Below are positions 16,579-26,303 of a stretch of DNA of 64,000 nt, one piece after another (position 1 is the first letter of the stretch; each line of letters opens with the position of its first letter). The notes beneath the pieces are model-generated. The model was not told the origin of the DNA, ran no database searches, and saw only the letters and a list, made by a program, of their open reading frames with translations. The translations under genes and the position numbers were made by a program. The stretch is from Bacteroidaceae bacterium. GTDB lineage: Bacteria > Bacteroidota > Bacteroidia > Bacteroidales > Bacteroidaceae. Location: NCBI GenBank assembly GCA_017464815.1, contig JAFTYI010000008.1, forward strand, positions 62,001 through 126,000, given 5' to 3'.

Positions 16579-16803
16579 ACTCTTCTTCGCGAAAAAACAT
16601 GCAAAACAAAACTATTTTTTCACTTTCTCGTTCCAAAGTATTGACTACAGCAGTGGATGGGAGTAAATTTGCAATGAAGATGTTACGAGTCGTGCGTTAC
16701 TGACATCTTACCATTCACCAACAACAAATCGGCAAATCGTGCGTTTATTTATAAAGAAATGTAAATACTTTGCTTTTCTGTCTTTACACTGACGGGATTG
16801 CAT

Positions 16804-16811
16804 TATCTTTG
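16804..16811 (+). promoter_or_regulatory. -7 element TATCTTTG for tamB-bamA-like operon
   Basis: TATCTTTG predicts initiation near 16818. This excludes the in-frame ATG at 16798 as the start of tamB and supports the ATG at 16858. Confidence 0.65.
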
Positions 16812-16857
16812 CTCCCTGAAAAGAAGGGGTTCCCTTCGAGCATGGACGTGCGTAGGA

Positions 16858-19800
16858 ATGGACATTCGTAAACGGACATATATAGGACGGATTGTGGCGC
16901 TGCTCATGGCGGCTCCCATCGTGGTGTTTGTGGCACTGCTGACCTTGCTCTATCTGCCTCCAGTGCAACACTGGGCGGTGGAGAAGGCGGCGCGTGTGGC
17001 TTCGGACGCTACGGGTATGGACATCCGCGTGGGGCGCATCCGCTTGGCCTTTCCGCTCGATTTGGCGGTGGAGAATGTGGTGGTGAGCGAGGGGCGACAC
17101 GCCGACTCGTCGGTCACCAGCGACGGATTGCGTGCCGACACGTTGGCTGCCATCGGTGAACTGCGCACGGGCGTGGCCGTGTGGCCTCTGCTGCGCGGAC
17201 AGGTGGAGGTGAGCGGCATTTCGCTCACACGGGTGATGGCCCACACGGAAGGGCTGATTCCCTCGGTGGAGGTGGACGGGCAAATCGGACAATTGCATCT
17301 GAGGGGTGCCGACGTCGACTTGGCAACAGAGACGGTGGAGGTAAAAAGTCTGACGTGGCACGAAACTGATGTGGCACTGACCCTCCACGCCGACACGACT
17401 TCACGCGACACGATTTCTTCCCCCGTGAGGTGGAAATTTTTTCTCCGTAGGGCAAAAATCGAGCGGGTGAACTTCAGCTTGCAGATGCCTGCCGACACCA
17501 TGAGGCTGACGGCCGGATGGAAGCAGGCACAGGTGAGGGAGGCGGCCGTCGACTTGGGCACCTCGGCATACGGTGCGAGCCACTTGGCTTTGAACGACGG
17601 ATTTGTGACCTACGACGCCAATGCACAACTGCCGGCAAAGGGATTTGACCCTCGCCACCTGTCTGCATCGGAGATGGAGGTGGCGGCCGATTCGATTCTC
17701 TACCAAGGTGAAGAGATGAGGGCCATCGTCCACCAGCTGGCACTCAACGAACGCTCGGGGTTCCGCCTGACACACACCGAAGGAGACTTCCAGATGGACA
17801 GTTCAGGAATAAGGCTACATCACCTCAGGACAAAGGCTGCATCATCCTACGCCCAAGCCGACATCAGCTTACCATGGGAGGCACTGAGGGGAAATGGGAT
17901 GGAGCGGATGAAGGCTTCGGTCGAAGGAGAGGTGAGTCTGGCGGACGTGGACAAACTCTATCCGCTGGACATCGGCCACCACTCGCCCTTGCACTTCCGC
18001 ATCGGCCTACAGGGCAACATGAGGCGCTTGCGACTGGACACCTTGGCCATCAGAATGGACAGCGTGGCCACAATGAGCGCAAGCGGCGAAGCAAGCCACC
18101 TGACCGACGACGAGCGCCGCACGGGCAGCCTCACGTGGAAAGCCGTGGCACACGACCTCAACACCCTGGCTCCACTGATGACGACCACGGACAGGGCGTC
18201 GGTGGCCATTCCCCAAGGATTGAGAGCCAAGGGCACCGTGGAGGCGAACAAGACACGCTACGAAGCCCGCCTGCACCTGCATGAGCAGGAGGGATGGCTG
18301 GCTGCCAGAGGACACTACGACACCCGCTCACTGGAGTATGCCTTGGGCGTGCGTGCCGACAGCCTGCCCTTGCACCGCTTCCTGCCAAAGGATTCAATCG
18401 GCCACCTCACCGCCCGCATCCGTGCCGTGGGAAGGGGCACCGACCCGTATGCTCCCGCGACCCACTTGGCGGCCAACGTCCATGTCGACAGCCTGCAATA
18501 CGGCACACAACTGATTTCACACATCGACTTGAAGGCTTCATTGGAGGAGCATCGGGCACACGTGGCACTGGACAGCCGCAACCCGTTGCTAGAGATGGCG
18601 GCACGCGTCGACGGTCTTCTGCATCGCGACTCGCTGAAAGCCAAAGCCACGGTGGAGGTGGAGAGCACACAACTCCCTCCCTTGCAGATGATGGAGACAC
18701 CGCTGAAGGCTACGGCACAGGTGGATATGCGCCCCCACTCCCTCCATGCACAGGTGACGACGGGCGACTTCCTACTGAAGCTGAACAGCGCGAACGGCCT
18801 CGACTCGCTCATCGGAGGCATCACCTCCTTTGTGCAAACCCTGCAGGCTCAACTGGCGGAGCGGAGCGTGGACATCGGCCAGGCTAAGCGCCTGCTGCCC
18901 GACATGAATCTGACACTGAACACGGGGAAAGAGAACCCCATCGCCCACTACCTGCGCCACACGAGCGGCATCAGCATGGAGGAGGCCGATGTGGAGATTC
19001 TCGCCTCGCCCGCCTCGGGACTCTCAGTCAACGGCAACGTGCACCGCCTGCGCACCGACAGCCTTGAGCTCGACACCATCAGGCTTGAAATGACCACAAT
19101 GAAGGACACCACCCTCGTTGCCAACCTTGCCGTGAGCAATGCGCCCGGCAAGCGCAAACCCGTGTTCACCGCCAACCTTGGCGGAGTGGTGGGCAAGAAG
19201 ACGAGCAGTGTGCAAGTACACTTCCACAACGGCAAGGGCGAGCTGGGATTGGAGTTGGGTGCCCGCGCCCGCTTGGAGGAGGAGGGCATGCGCCTGACCT
19301 TCTTCCCCGAACGGCCCACCATCGGTTTCCGCCAATTCACGTTGAACGACAGCAACTATGTTTTCCTCAGCGACTCGGGTCGCATTGCGGCCAACGTCAG
19401 GGTGCTCGACAATGCCGGCACTGGCCTCCGCCTCTACTCGTCGCCCAACGAGGAGGCGTTGCAAGACCTCACCGTCGACCTCACCCGCCTCCATATTGAA
19501 GAGATATTGACGGTGCTCCCCTACGCACCCGACATTGCCGGCGTGCTGAACACCGAACTGCACTACGTGAAGAGCATTGCGGCCTCCACCTTCTCGGGCA
19601 GCATGCAGGTGAACGACTTGGCGTACGGAGGCTATGCACTGGGCACCGTGGGGATGGAGGCGGCCTATCTGCCCACCTCGCGTCAAGAGCACCTGGTGAG
19701 CGTGCAACTGACACACGACGACACCATGATAGCCACCTTGGATGGCAAGTACCGCTCGGACGGAGCAAGCGACGAACCGCTCACGGCCGACATCCACCTC

Positions 19801-21345
19801 GAACAGTTTCCCGTGGAGATGGCAAACGCCTTCATGCCGCGCGACATCGTGACCCTGGACGGATGGCTCAGCGGCGAACTATCCGTCAAAGGGGAGCCAT
19901 CGGCGCCACGCATCAACGGCGAGGTGCGCTTCGACTCAGTGCAGGTGCACTCGCCCCTCTACGCTCTTGACTTGCGCGTTGACAAGACTCCCATAAACGT
20001 GACCGACAACCACCTGACATTCGACAACTTCCCCATCTATGCCAAAGGGAAAAATCCCTTCACACTGACGGGTAGCGTCGACTTGGGCGACTTTTCCCAC
20101 ATGAGGGCCGACCTGCAGATGAGAGCCGTCGAATACGAACTGCTCAATGCCAAGAAGAACCGCAACTCGGTGCTTCACGGGCGGGTGTTCGTCTCCCTCT
20201 TCTCCACCATCAAAGGCGAGCTGACAAGCCCCGTCATCCGCGGCCGCATGGAGGTATTGGGCAACACCGACGCGACCTACGTGCTGAAGGAGTCGCCCCT
20301 GACGGTGGAAGACCGCTTGGGAAGCATGGTCACCTTTACCAACTTCAACGACACACTGGTCACCCCCAAGAAGGAGAAAGAGGTGACACTGGGCGGAGTG
20401 GACATGTTGCTCGACGTCCACATTGACCAAGGGGCACAGGTGGAGGTCAACCTCGGAAGCGACAACTACGTGGAGGTGCAGGGCGGCGGCGACCTGGCGA
20501 TGCAATACACCCCGCAAGGCGACCTACTGCTGACAGGGCGCTACACACTCACCAACGGCGAGATGAAGTACTCCCTGCCCGTCATCCCCCTGAAGACCTT
20601 CAAGATTGCCAGCGGCAGCTACGTGGAGTTCACCGGCAACCCGACCAACCCCTACCTGAACATTGCTGCCACCGAACGGGTGCGCACCTCGGTGACCGAG
20701 GAGAACAGCTCGCGCTACGTCAACTTCGACGTGGGCGTCTCCATCACCAACAGCCTAGACAACATGGGAGTGGCCTTCACCCTGGAAGCACCCGAGGACG
20801 TGAGCCTGCAAAACCAGTTGGCCGCCATGTCGGCCGAAGAGCGCGGCAAGCTGGCCGTGACGATGCTGGTGACAGGCATGTACGCCGGCGGACAAGGCTC
20901 CGGCGGCGGGTTCAACACGGGCAACGCCCTCAACTCCTTCCTGCAGAGCGAAATATCCAGCATCGCCGGCAGTGCACTGAAGACGGTGGACGTCAGCATC
21001 GGCGTGGAGGGCAACTACGCAGCCGACGGCACCACGCAAGGCGGCACCGACTACTCGTTCCGCTTTGCCAAGCGATTTTGGAACAACCGCCTGAGTGTCA
21101 TCATCGGCGGACGCATCTCAACGGGCAACGAGGCTGTGGCCGAGGGGGAGGGGAACTCCTTCATCGACGACATTTCGCTTGAATGGAGGCTCGACGACAG
21201 CGGCACACGCTACGTTAAACTATTCCACACCCGCAACTACGAGAGCATCCTCGAAGGGGAAATCATCGAGACGGGTGTCGGTCTGGTGCTCCGCCGCAAG
21301 GTGAACAAGTTGGGAGAATTGTTTATTTTCAGAAGAAAGGAATGA
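16858..21345 (+). CDS. tamB: TamB-like translocation and assembly module protein
   Basis: A protein of 1495 residues, an AsmA/TamB family bridge between inner and outer membranes. The N terminus is a single membrane anchor after a basic stretch (RKRTYIGRIVALLMAAPIVVF). Long beta-rich repeats follow, and the C terminus has the DUF490/TamB domain (for example QGDLLLTGRYTLTNGEMKYS and a final beta-barrel-like RTYV-type segment). Family members transport phospholipid between membranes or assist outer-membrane protein insertion. Its stop overlaps the ATG of the BamA/TamA-like gene (ATGA), the classic tamA/tamB partnership in reversed order. Confidence 0.88.
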   Translation: MDIRKRTYIGRIVALLMAAPIVVFVALLTLLYLPPVQHWAVEKAARVASDATGMDIRVGRIRLAFPLDLAVENVVVSEGRHADSSVTSDGLRADTLAAIGELRTGVAVWPLLRGQVEVSGISLTRVMAHTEGLIPSVEVDGQIGQLHLRGADVDLATETVEVKSLTWHETDVALTLHADTTSRDTISSPVRWKFFLRRAKIERVNFSLQMPADTMRLTAGWKQAQVREAAVDLGTSAYGASHLALNDGFVTYDANAQLPAKGFDPRHLSASEMEVAADSILYQGEEMRAIVHQLALNERSGFRLTHTEGDFQMDSSGIRLHHLRTKAASSYAQADISLPWEALRGNGMERMKASVEGEVSLADVDKLYPLDIGHHSPLHFRIGLQGNMRRLRLDTLAIRMDSVATMSASGEASHLTDDERRTGSLTWKAVAHDLNTLAPLMTTTDRASVAIPQGLRAKGTVEANKTRYEARLHLHEQEGWLAARGHYDTRSLEYALGVRADSLPLHRFLPKDSIGHLTARIRAVGRGTDPYAPATHLAANVHVDSLQYGTQLISHIDLKASLEEHRAHVALDSRNPLLEMAARVDGLLHRDSLKAKATVEVESTQLPPLQMMETPLKATAQVDMRPHSLHAQVTTGDFLLKLNSANGLDSLIGGITSFVQTLQAQLAERSVDIGQAKRLLPDMNLTLNTGKENPIAHYLRHTSGISMEEADVEILASPASGLSVNGNVHRLRTDSLELDTIRLEMTTMKDTTLVANLAVSNAPGKRKPVFTANLGGVVGKKTSSVQVHFHNGKGELGLELGARARLEEEGMRLTFFPERPTIGFRQFTLNDSNYVFLSDSGRIAANVRVLDNAGTGLRLYSSPNEEALQDLTVDLTRLHIEEILTVLPYAPDIAGVLNTELHYVKSIAASTFSGSMQVNDLAYGGYALGTVGMEAAYLPTSRQEHLVSVQLTHDDTMIATLDGKYRSDGASDEPLTADIHLEQFPVEMANAFMPRDIVTLDGWLSGELSVKGEPSAPRINGEVRFDSVQVHSPLYALDLRVDKTPINVTDNHLTFDNFPIYAKGKNPFTLTGSVDLGDFSHMRADLQMRAVEYELLNAKKNRNSVLHGRVFVSLFSTIKGELTSPVIRGRMEVLGNTDATYVLKESPLTVEDRLGSMVTFTNFNDTLVTPKKEKEVTLGGVDMLLDVHIDQGAQVEVNLGSDNYVEVQGGGDLAMQYTPQGDLLLTGRYTLTNGEMKYSLPVIPLKTFKIASGSYVEFTGNPTNPYLNIAATERVRTSVTEENSSRYVNFDVGVSITNSLDNMGVAFTLEAPEDVSLQNQLAAMSAEERGKLAVTMLVTGMYAGGQGSGGGFNTGNALNSFLQSEISSIAGSALKTVDVSIGVEGNYAADGTTQGGTDYSFRFAKRFWNNRLSVIIGGRISTGNEAVAEGEGNSFIDDISLEWRLDDSGTRYVKLFHTRNYESILEGEIIETGVGLVLRRKVNKLGELFIFRRKE

Positions 21346-23828
21346 GGGTTATGAAAGGAGATATTATGAAAGGAGTTAATGGAGTTAAAGGAGTTAGAGG
21401 AGTTAGAGGAGATATCGCTTCGCTTTGCTCGTTAGGAGTTAAAGCCAATCGTTTTGCTTGCATAATTGCTTGCATGATTACAAAACATTTGGCTAAGCTG
21501 GCAAAGCCTGCGATAACTCCTTTAACTCCTAAGCCCAAAGGGCTGATAACTCCTTTAATAATAATCCTCACCGCCTGCAGCACTACACGCAACCTGCCCG
21601 AGGAGGAGACGCTTTACACGGGCATCAAGCGCATTGAGTATGTCAACGACAGCGCCCTGCGACACACCGAAGCCGCCCTTGACGAGGTGGAGGCCGCCTT
21701 GGCTTATCCGCCCAACAACGCCATCTTTGGCAGCTCGTCCTACCGCTTCCCGCTCCCCTTCGGCCTGTGGGTCTACAACGCCTTTGTCAACCACCAGCGG
21801 GGTGTGGGCAAATGGGTGTTCAACAACTTTGCCGCCGAGCCGGTCTATATGTCAGCCGTCAATCCCGAGGTGCGCAGCAAGGTGGCCACCAATCTGCTCC
21901 GCGACTACGGTTTCTTCCGTGGGCGGGTGGCGAGCGAGGTCATTCCCCAGAAGAACCCCCGCAAGGAGAAGGTGGCCTACCGCGTGAATGCCGGACACCT
22001 CTTCACCCTCGACTCCATCCAGTACCGCCGCTTTCCCTACGTGGCCGACACGCTGATACGTTTCACGGCAAAGGAGAAGTTGTTGCATGCGGGCGACCCC
22101 TTCAGCGTTGTCCAACTCGAGAGCGAACGCAACCGCCTCTCTACCCTTTTCCGCAACAACGGCTACTACTACTATCGGGGCGACTACATCACCTTCCGCG
22201 CCGACACCATCCAGCGGCCGGGCCATGTGTGGTTGCAGGTGCAACCGCGCGAAGGACTCCCCTCCGTGGTAAACCGCCAATGGTATATTGGCAAAACCGT
22301 GGTGAACCTGCACAACAACAACCGCCGCCAGCTGGAGGACACGCTGCAAATCCGCCACCTGACCGTCAACTACACGGGTAAGAAGCCGCCCCTGCGTCCC
22401 GGTGTGCTGTTCCACAACTTCCGCTTCCGCCACGGTGACCTCTATTCGCAAGAGAAGCAGCGGCTGAGCCAAGAGAACATGGCACGTATGGGGGTGTTCA
22501 GCTCGGTGGACATGCAGTTTGTGCCACGCGACACCACCGCCACGTGCGATACGCTCGATGTCGTGGTCAGCGCCACCTTCGACAAGCCCTTGGATGTGGA
22601 GTTGGAGGTGAACGCCACCAGCAAGAGCAACGACCAGATAGGCCCCGGACTCTCCTTCGGCGTGGCCAAAAAGAACGTTTTCCGCGGGGGCGAGACCTTC
22701 TCGGTGAAACTGGATGCCTCCTACGAGTGGCAGACGGGTGGGACGGCCACGGGCAAGAGTGCCGAAATCAACTCGTGGGAGCTGGGCCTCTCCACCGCCC
22801 TCACCTACCCGCGCCTGATGTTTCCCGGGTTGAACACCCGCCGATTCCGCTTCCCTGCACAGACGGAGTTCAAGCTCTACGCCAACCAGTTGAACCGCGC
22901 GGGATTCTTCCGCCTGCTGTCGTTCGGGGGTAACGCCGTCTACTCCTTCCAACCGACGCGCACATCGAAGCACACCTTCACCCCCTTCCGCCTGACCTTC
23001 AACATGCTGCAGAGCCACACGGCCAAGTTCGACTCCATCATGGAGCAGAACCGTGCCCTGGCTATCAGCTTCCGCGACCAGTTCATCCCCGCCATGAGCT
23101 ACACCTACACGTTCGACGACGCCAGCATCACCTCGCGCCGCCACCACACTTGGTGGAGTACGACAGTGACCTCGGCAGGCAACGTCACCTCGGCCCTCTA
23201 CGCCCTGTGTGGCAGCCCCTTCAGCAAGCGCGACAAGTCGCTCCTTGGCAACCCCTTCGCCCAGTTCTTCAAAGCCACTACCGAACTGCGCAACCTCTTC
23301 AAGGTGCGCGGCCGCACCCACGTGGCCACCCGCCTGATGGCCGGTGTCATCATTCCCTACGGCAACTCCCAGTATGCTCCCTACAGCGAACAGTTCTACA
23401 TCGGCGGAGCCAACAGCATCCGTGCCTTCACGGCCCGCACCATCGGCCCCGGCAGTTTCCATCCCGAAGAGAGCACCTATTCCTACCTCGACGAGACGGG
23501 CGACGTCAAGCTGGAGGCTAACGTGGAGTTGCGCTTCCCCATCGTGGGCAACCTCTATGGCGCCACTTTCCTCGATGCGGGAAACGTCTGGCTCCTCCAC
23601 CCCCAAGCCGACCGCCCCGGCGGCACACTCACACTGAACGACCTTTGGAACGACATCGCCCTTGGTACCGGCCTTGGCTTGCGCTACGACCTTGAGTTCC
23701 TCGTCCTGCGCCTCGACCTCGGCATCGCCATCCACGTACCCTATGACACGGGCAAAAGCGGCTACTACAACATCCCACGCTTCAAGGACGGGCTCGGCCT
23801 CCACCTCGCCGTGGGGTATCCGTTTTAA
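21342..23828 (+). CDS. BamA/TamA-like outer-membrane protein, lipoprotein-type signal
   Basis: A protein of up to 828 residues, POTRA-like region then a 16-strand barrel (Omp85 type); the C-terminal half contains YIGGANSIRAFTARTIGPG, a typical barrel-family segment, and it ends in ...LAVGYPF. It should act with TamB. The signal is a lipobox, ILTACSTTRN near residue 78, unusually far from the first ATG because about 60 residues are encoded by an inserted 9-bp-period repeat (GVNGVKGVRGVRG...). ATGs at 21342, 21351 and 21366 are all possible; the first overlaps the tamB stop. The true N terminus and lipidation are uncertain. Confidence 0.85.
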   Translation: MRVMKGDIMKGVNGVKGVRGVRGDIASLCSLGVKANRFACIIACMITKHLAKLAKPAITPLTPKPKGLITPLIIILTACSTTRNLPEEETLYTGIKRIEYVNDSALRHTEAALDEVEAALAYPPNNAIFGSSSYRFPLPFGLWVYNAFVNHQRGVGKWVFNNFAAEPVYMSAVNPEVRSKVATNLLRDYGFFRGRVASEVIPQKNPRKEKVAYRVNAGHLFTLDSIQYRRFPYVADTLIRFTAKEKLLHAGDPFSVVQLESERNRLSTLFRNNGYYYYRGDYITFRADTIQRPGHVWLQVQPREGLPSVVNRQWYIGKTVVNLHNNNRRQLEDTLQIRHLTVNYTGKKPPLRPGVLFHNFRFRHGDLYSQEKQRLSQENMARMGVFSSVDMQFVPRDTTATCDTLDVVVSATFDKPLDVELEVNATSKSNDQIGPGLSFGVAKKNVFRGGETFSVKLDASYEWQTGGTATGKSAEINSWELGLSTALTYPRLMFPGLNTRRFRFPAQTEFKLYANQLNRAGFFRLLSFGGNAVYSFQPTRTSKHTFTPFRLTFNMLQSHTAKFDSIMEQNRALAISFRDQFIPAMSYTYTFDDASITSRRHHTWWSTTVTSAGNVTSALYALCGSPFSKRDKSLLGNPFAQFFKATTELRNLFKVRGRTHVATRLMAGVIIPYGNSQYAPYSEQFYIGGANSIRAFTARTIGPGSFHPEESTYSYLDETGDVKLEANVELRFPIVGNLYGATFLDAGNVWLLHPQADRPGGTLTLNDLWNDIALGTGLGLRYDLEFLVLRLDLGIAIHVPYDTGKSGYYNIPRFKDGLGLHLAVGYPF
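21354..21560. repeat. 9-bp-period repeat AGAGGAGTT with inverted partner, translated
   Basis: Units AAAGGAGTT, AATGGAGTT, AAAGGAGTT, AGAGGAGTT, AGAGGAGAT run at about 21368-21412. Their complement AACTCCTTTAACTCCTAA lies at 21514-21531 and AACTCCTTTA at 21548-21557. The two halves could form a hairpin over the translation start region of the BamA-like gene. Confidence 0.85.
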
Positions 23829-23980
23829 AAGGCCACACTAACTTTCCCAAAGGAAAGAGAGCAAAGCTACAAACCACGAGCAAGTTTAATCATCTGCATC
23901 AAAAAAAAGAAATGAATTATAACCCACCTTCATTGGCAGAAAAACATGTAACGAGGGTTGTCAAAATGCACTCATTTCAT

Positions 23981-24082
23981 TTTTTAGACACGGATAACAC
24001 GGATAACGCAGATAAATTATAACCTATCGGGTATAATAATCAAGAAAATCCGCGTCATCCGCGTTATCCGCGTCTAAAAAAT
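23981..24082. repeat. Dispersed CGCGGAT palindrome between convergent genes
   Basis: TTTTTAGACACGGATAACAC... pairs with ...CCGCGTTATCCGCGTCTAAA about 50 bases away. It lies between the BamA-like gene and the convergent M16 peptidase gene, where a bidirectional terminator would be expected; both ends carry T/A runs. It is the same family as the copies inside the helicase gene. Confidence 0.85.
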
Positions 24083-24101
24083 CAGTTATGACACACCCTC
24101 A

Positions 24102-25337
24102 TTACCTCTTTTTATAATAAAGTACCGAACAGTTCTCGGGACGGAACATGTGGGCGGCTACGCGACGGATGTCTTCGGCCGAGACGGCACGGTAGGCCGA
24201 CACTTCGGTGTTCACATCTTCAGCACGGCTGAGAAGTTCGAAGTAGGCCAAGTTGACGGCATTGTTCAAGAAGTTGGTCCCCTTGAAGGTCTGCTCGGCC
24301 TCGAAACGGTTTTTCACCTTTTCCAGTTCTTTCTCGTCGGGCAGAGTGTGGCTGAGAACTTCCAGTTCAGCCCACACAGCCTCTTCGGCTTGGGAAAGGG
24401 AGACGCCGGGCGCGGGCTTGCCGGTTATCTGCAGGAGGCCCGCATCGGTGCTGCCCGTGATGTAGGCGTCCACGTGGGTGAATACTTGACGCACCTTTAC
24501 CAGATGGCTGATAAGACGGCTGGAGGTGCCATTGGCCAAAAGGTCGCTCAACATGTCCACGGCATAGTAGTCGGGGTGAAGACGGGGACAAGTGTGAAAG
24601 GCCATGTACAAAGCATCCAATGGCACGGGGCGCTCGACCTCCATGCGGCGGATGGCGGTCTGCACGGGTTCCTCGGGCAGACGGCGCGGCAGCACATCTC
24701 TTGTGGGAATGGGGGCAAACCACTTTTCGGCCAAGCGCACCACTTCGTTGAACGGAATATTTCCCGTGACGGCCATCACGGCATTGTTGGGGGCATAAAA
24801 GCGATAGTAAAACTCCTTTACCTCGTCGAGCGTGGCTTCGGCAATGTGGCTCAGCTCCAACCCTATCGTCGGCCAACGGTAAGGGTGCACCTTATAAGCC
24901 ATGCTGCGCATCAGATGGCTGGCATCGCCGTAGGGCTGGTTCAGATGGCGTTGCTTGAACTCCTCCATCACCACGCCGCGCTGCACGTCCAAACTTTCGG
25001 GGGAGAAGGCCAAGCCGAGCATACGGTCCGACTCGAGCCAGAAGCCTACTTCGACATTCTGCTTGGGAAGGGTCAGGTAGTAGTTGGTGAGGTCGTTGGT
25101 CGTCCAGGCATTGTTTTCACCACCGGCGCACTGCACGGGGGCATCGTAGTCGGGGATGTGCACCGAGCCTCCGAACATCAGGTGTTCAAACAGATGGGCA
25201 AAGCCCGTCCGGGAAGGATCTTCATCACGAGCGCCAACGTCGTACACCACGTTGATGGCCACCATCTGAGTGGTGGTGTCCTCGTGGTGTACGATGCGCA
25301 GACCATTGGTCAGTGTGTGTCGGTTTATTGCAATCAT
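24102..25337 (-). CDS. M16 family zinc metallopeptidase
   Basis: A 411-residue insulinase/pitrilysin-type peptidase. The zinc motif HLFEH is at residues 48-52 (HxxEH), with the downstream glutamate expected near 120-130 (SPESLDVQRGVVMEEFKQR). No signal peptide is visible, so it is probably cytoplasmic. The start overlaps the stop of the cyclophilin gene by 4 bases (ATGA). It is the last gene of a five-gene minus-strand run. Such half-size M16 proteins usually pair with a second half; no partner is present here, so it may act as a homodimer. Confidence 0.9.
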   Translation of the reverse strand: MIAINRHTLTNGLRIVHHEDTTTQMVAINVVYDVGARDEDPSRTGFAHLFEHLMFGGSVHIPDYDAPVQCAGGENNAWTTNDLTNYYLTLPKQNVEVGFWLESDRMLGLAFSPESLDVQRGVVMEEFKQRHLNQPYGDASHLMRSMAYKVHPYRWPTIGLELSHIAEATLDEVKEFYYRFYAPNNAVMAVTGNIPFNEVVRLAEKWFAPIPTRDVLPRRLPEEPVQTAIRRMEVERPVPLDALYMAFHTCPRLHPDYYAVDMLSDLLANGTSSRLISHLVKVRQVFTHVDAYITGSTDAGLLQITGKPAPGVSLSQAEEAVWAELEVLSHTLPDEKELEKVKNRFEAEQTFKGTNFLNNAVNLAYFELLSRAEDVNTEVSAYRAVSAEDIRRVAAHMFRPENCSVLYYKKR

Positions 25338-26095
25338 TCAACCACCACGACTTTACGGATAACAACATCCTGCTCGGGGCGGTCGGAGCGGTTGGTCTTC
25401 ACCTGCTGGATGGCATCAATCACCTCCATGCCCTCGACTACCTCGCCAAAGACGGTGTACTGATTGTCGAGATGCGGAGTGCCACCCACGGTGGTGTAGG
25501 CCTCAATCTGCTCGGGAGTAAACTTGAAGATGGGTTCGTCCGCCACCTGTGCCTGCGCCTCGGCCACCAGTTGCTCCTGCAATTGCTGCAAACCATTCAT
25601 ATCGTTGTTCTTGCGCAGCTTATAGATTTCCTTCATGTGTTGGCGAGCCAGAAGGTCAAAGGCGGTCTTCAGCTTCATCTGGTTCAGTTGGTTTTCCATC
25701 CCTGCTATCTGAGCGGGGGTAAGGACTTGTCCGGTCACGATGTAGAACTGACATCCCGAAGAGCGACGCTCGGGGTTCACCTCGTCGCCCTGACGGGCAG
25801 CAGAGAGGACTCCTTTCTTGTGAAAATAGCGGGGATAGACAAACTCGGCGGGAAGGGTGTAACCGGTGTCGCCCATGCCCAGCATCTTGCCTGCAGGAGC
25901 GCCCTTCGAATCGGGGTCGCCGCCTTGAATCATGAAGTTCTTGATGACACGGTGAAAGAGGGTGCCATCGTAGAAGTTCTCCTTAGCCAACTTGACGAAG
26001 TTGTCGCGATGTTGCGGTGTTTCGTCGTAGAGTTTCACAGTGATATTTCCTTTTGATGTCTCAATCCGACAGATTGTTTGCTTGTTTGTTTCCAT
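25334..26095 (-). CDS. Cyclophilin-type peptidyl-prolyl isomerase with helical insert
   Basis: 253 residues. The cyclophilin core is clear: GTLFHRVIKNFMIQGGDP near residues 45-62 and NQYTVFGEVVEGMEVIDAI near the C terminus. Between them an insertion of about 80 charged, mostly helical residues (QLNQMKLKTAFDLLARQHMKE...) separates two halves of the fold; I recall this insert as a feature of Bacteroidetes cyclophilins. No signal peptide. It lies one base downstream of xseB and overlaps the M16 gene by four. Confidence 0.9.
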   Translation of the reverse strand: METNKQTICRIETSKGNITVKLYDETPQHRDNFVKLAKENFYDGTLFHRVIKNFMIQGGDPDSKGAPAGKMLGMGDTGYTLPAEFVYPRYFHKKGVLSAARQGDEVNPERRSSGCQFYIVTGQVLTPAQIAGMENQLNQMKLKTAFDLLARQHMKEIYKLRKNNDMNGLQQLQEQLVAEAQAQVADEPIFKFTPEQIEAYTTVGGTPHLDNQYTVFGEVVEGMEVIDAIQQVKTNRSDRPEQDVVIRKVVVVE

Positions 26096-26096
26096 A

Positions 26097-26303
26097 TTAT
26101 TCTTCTTTGTTTTCTTCCAATATGTGTTTTACTTGTTCTTCGGTTTTATAGAGTCTGTCCCTGCATTGCGCCAACAGAGCCTTCACCTCTTCCAAGGTGT
26201 CGCACAGTTGGTCGATTCCCAGTTCGTTGCTCTCCATGCCGGCCACGAGTTGCTCCAGTCGGGCCATGGCCTGTTCGTATGTCAATTTTTCGTTTTCCTT
26301 CAT
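26097..26303 (-). CDS. xseB: Exodeoxyribonuclease VII small subunit
   Basis: 68 residues, MKENEKLTYEQAMARLEQLV..., the short helical XseB fold with the usual YExAMxxLExIV-like opening. It forms exonuclease VII with XseA, degrading single-stranded DNA. The start overlaps the xseA stop (ATGA). The longer upstream in-frame extension is antisense-like junk inside xseA. Confidence 0.93.
   Translation of the reverse strand: MKENEKLTYEQAMARLEQLVAGMESNELGIDQLCDTLEEVKALLAQCRDRLYKTEEQVKHILEENKEE

Noticed and set aside
16272-16703. 143-codon plus-strand frame
   Set aside because: Antisense to the DUF3791/DUF3990 operon and crosses its promoter.
21852-23804. 650-codon minus-strand frame opposite the BamA-like gene
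   Set aside because: Antisense shadow produced by high third-position GC; no domain is recognisable.
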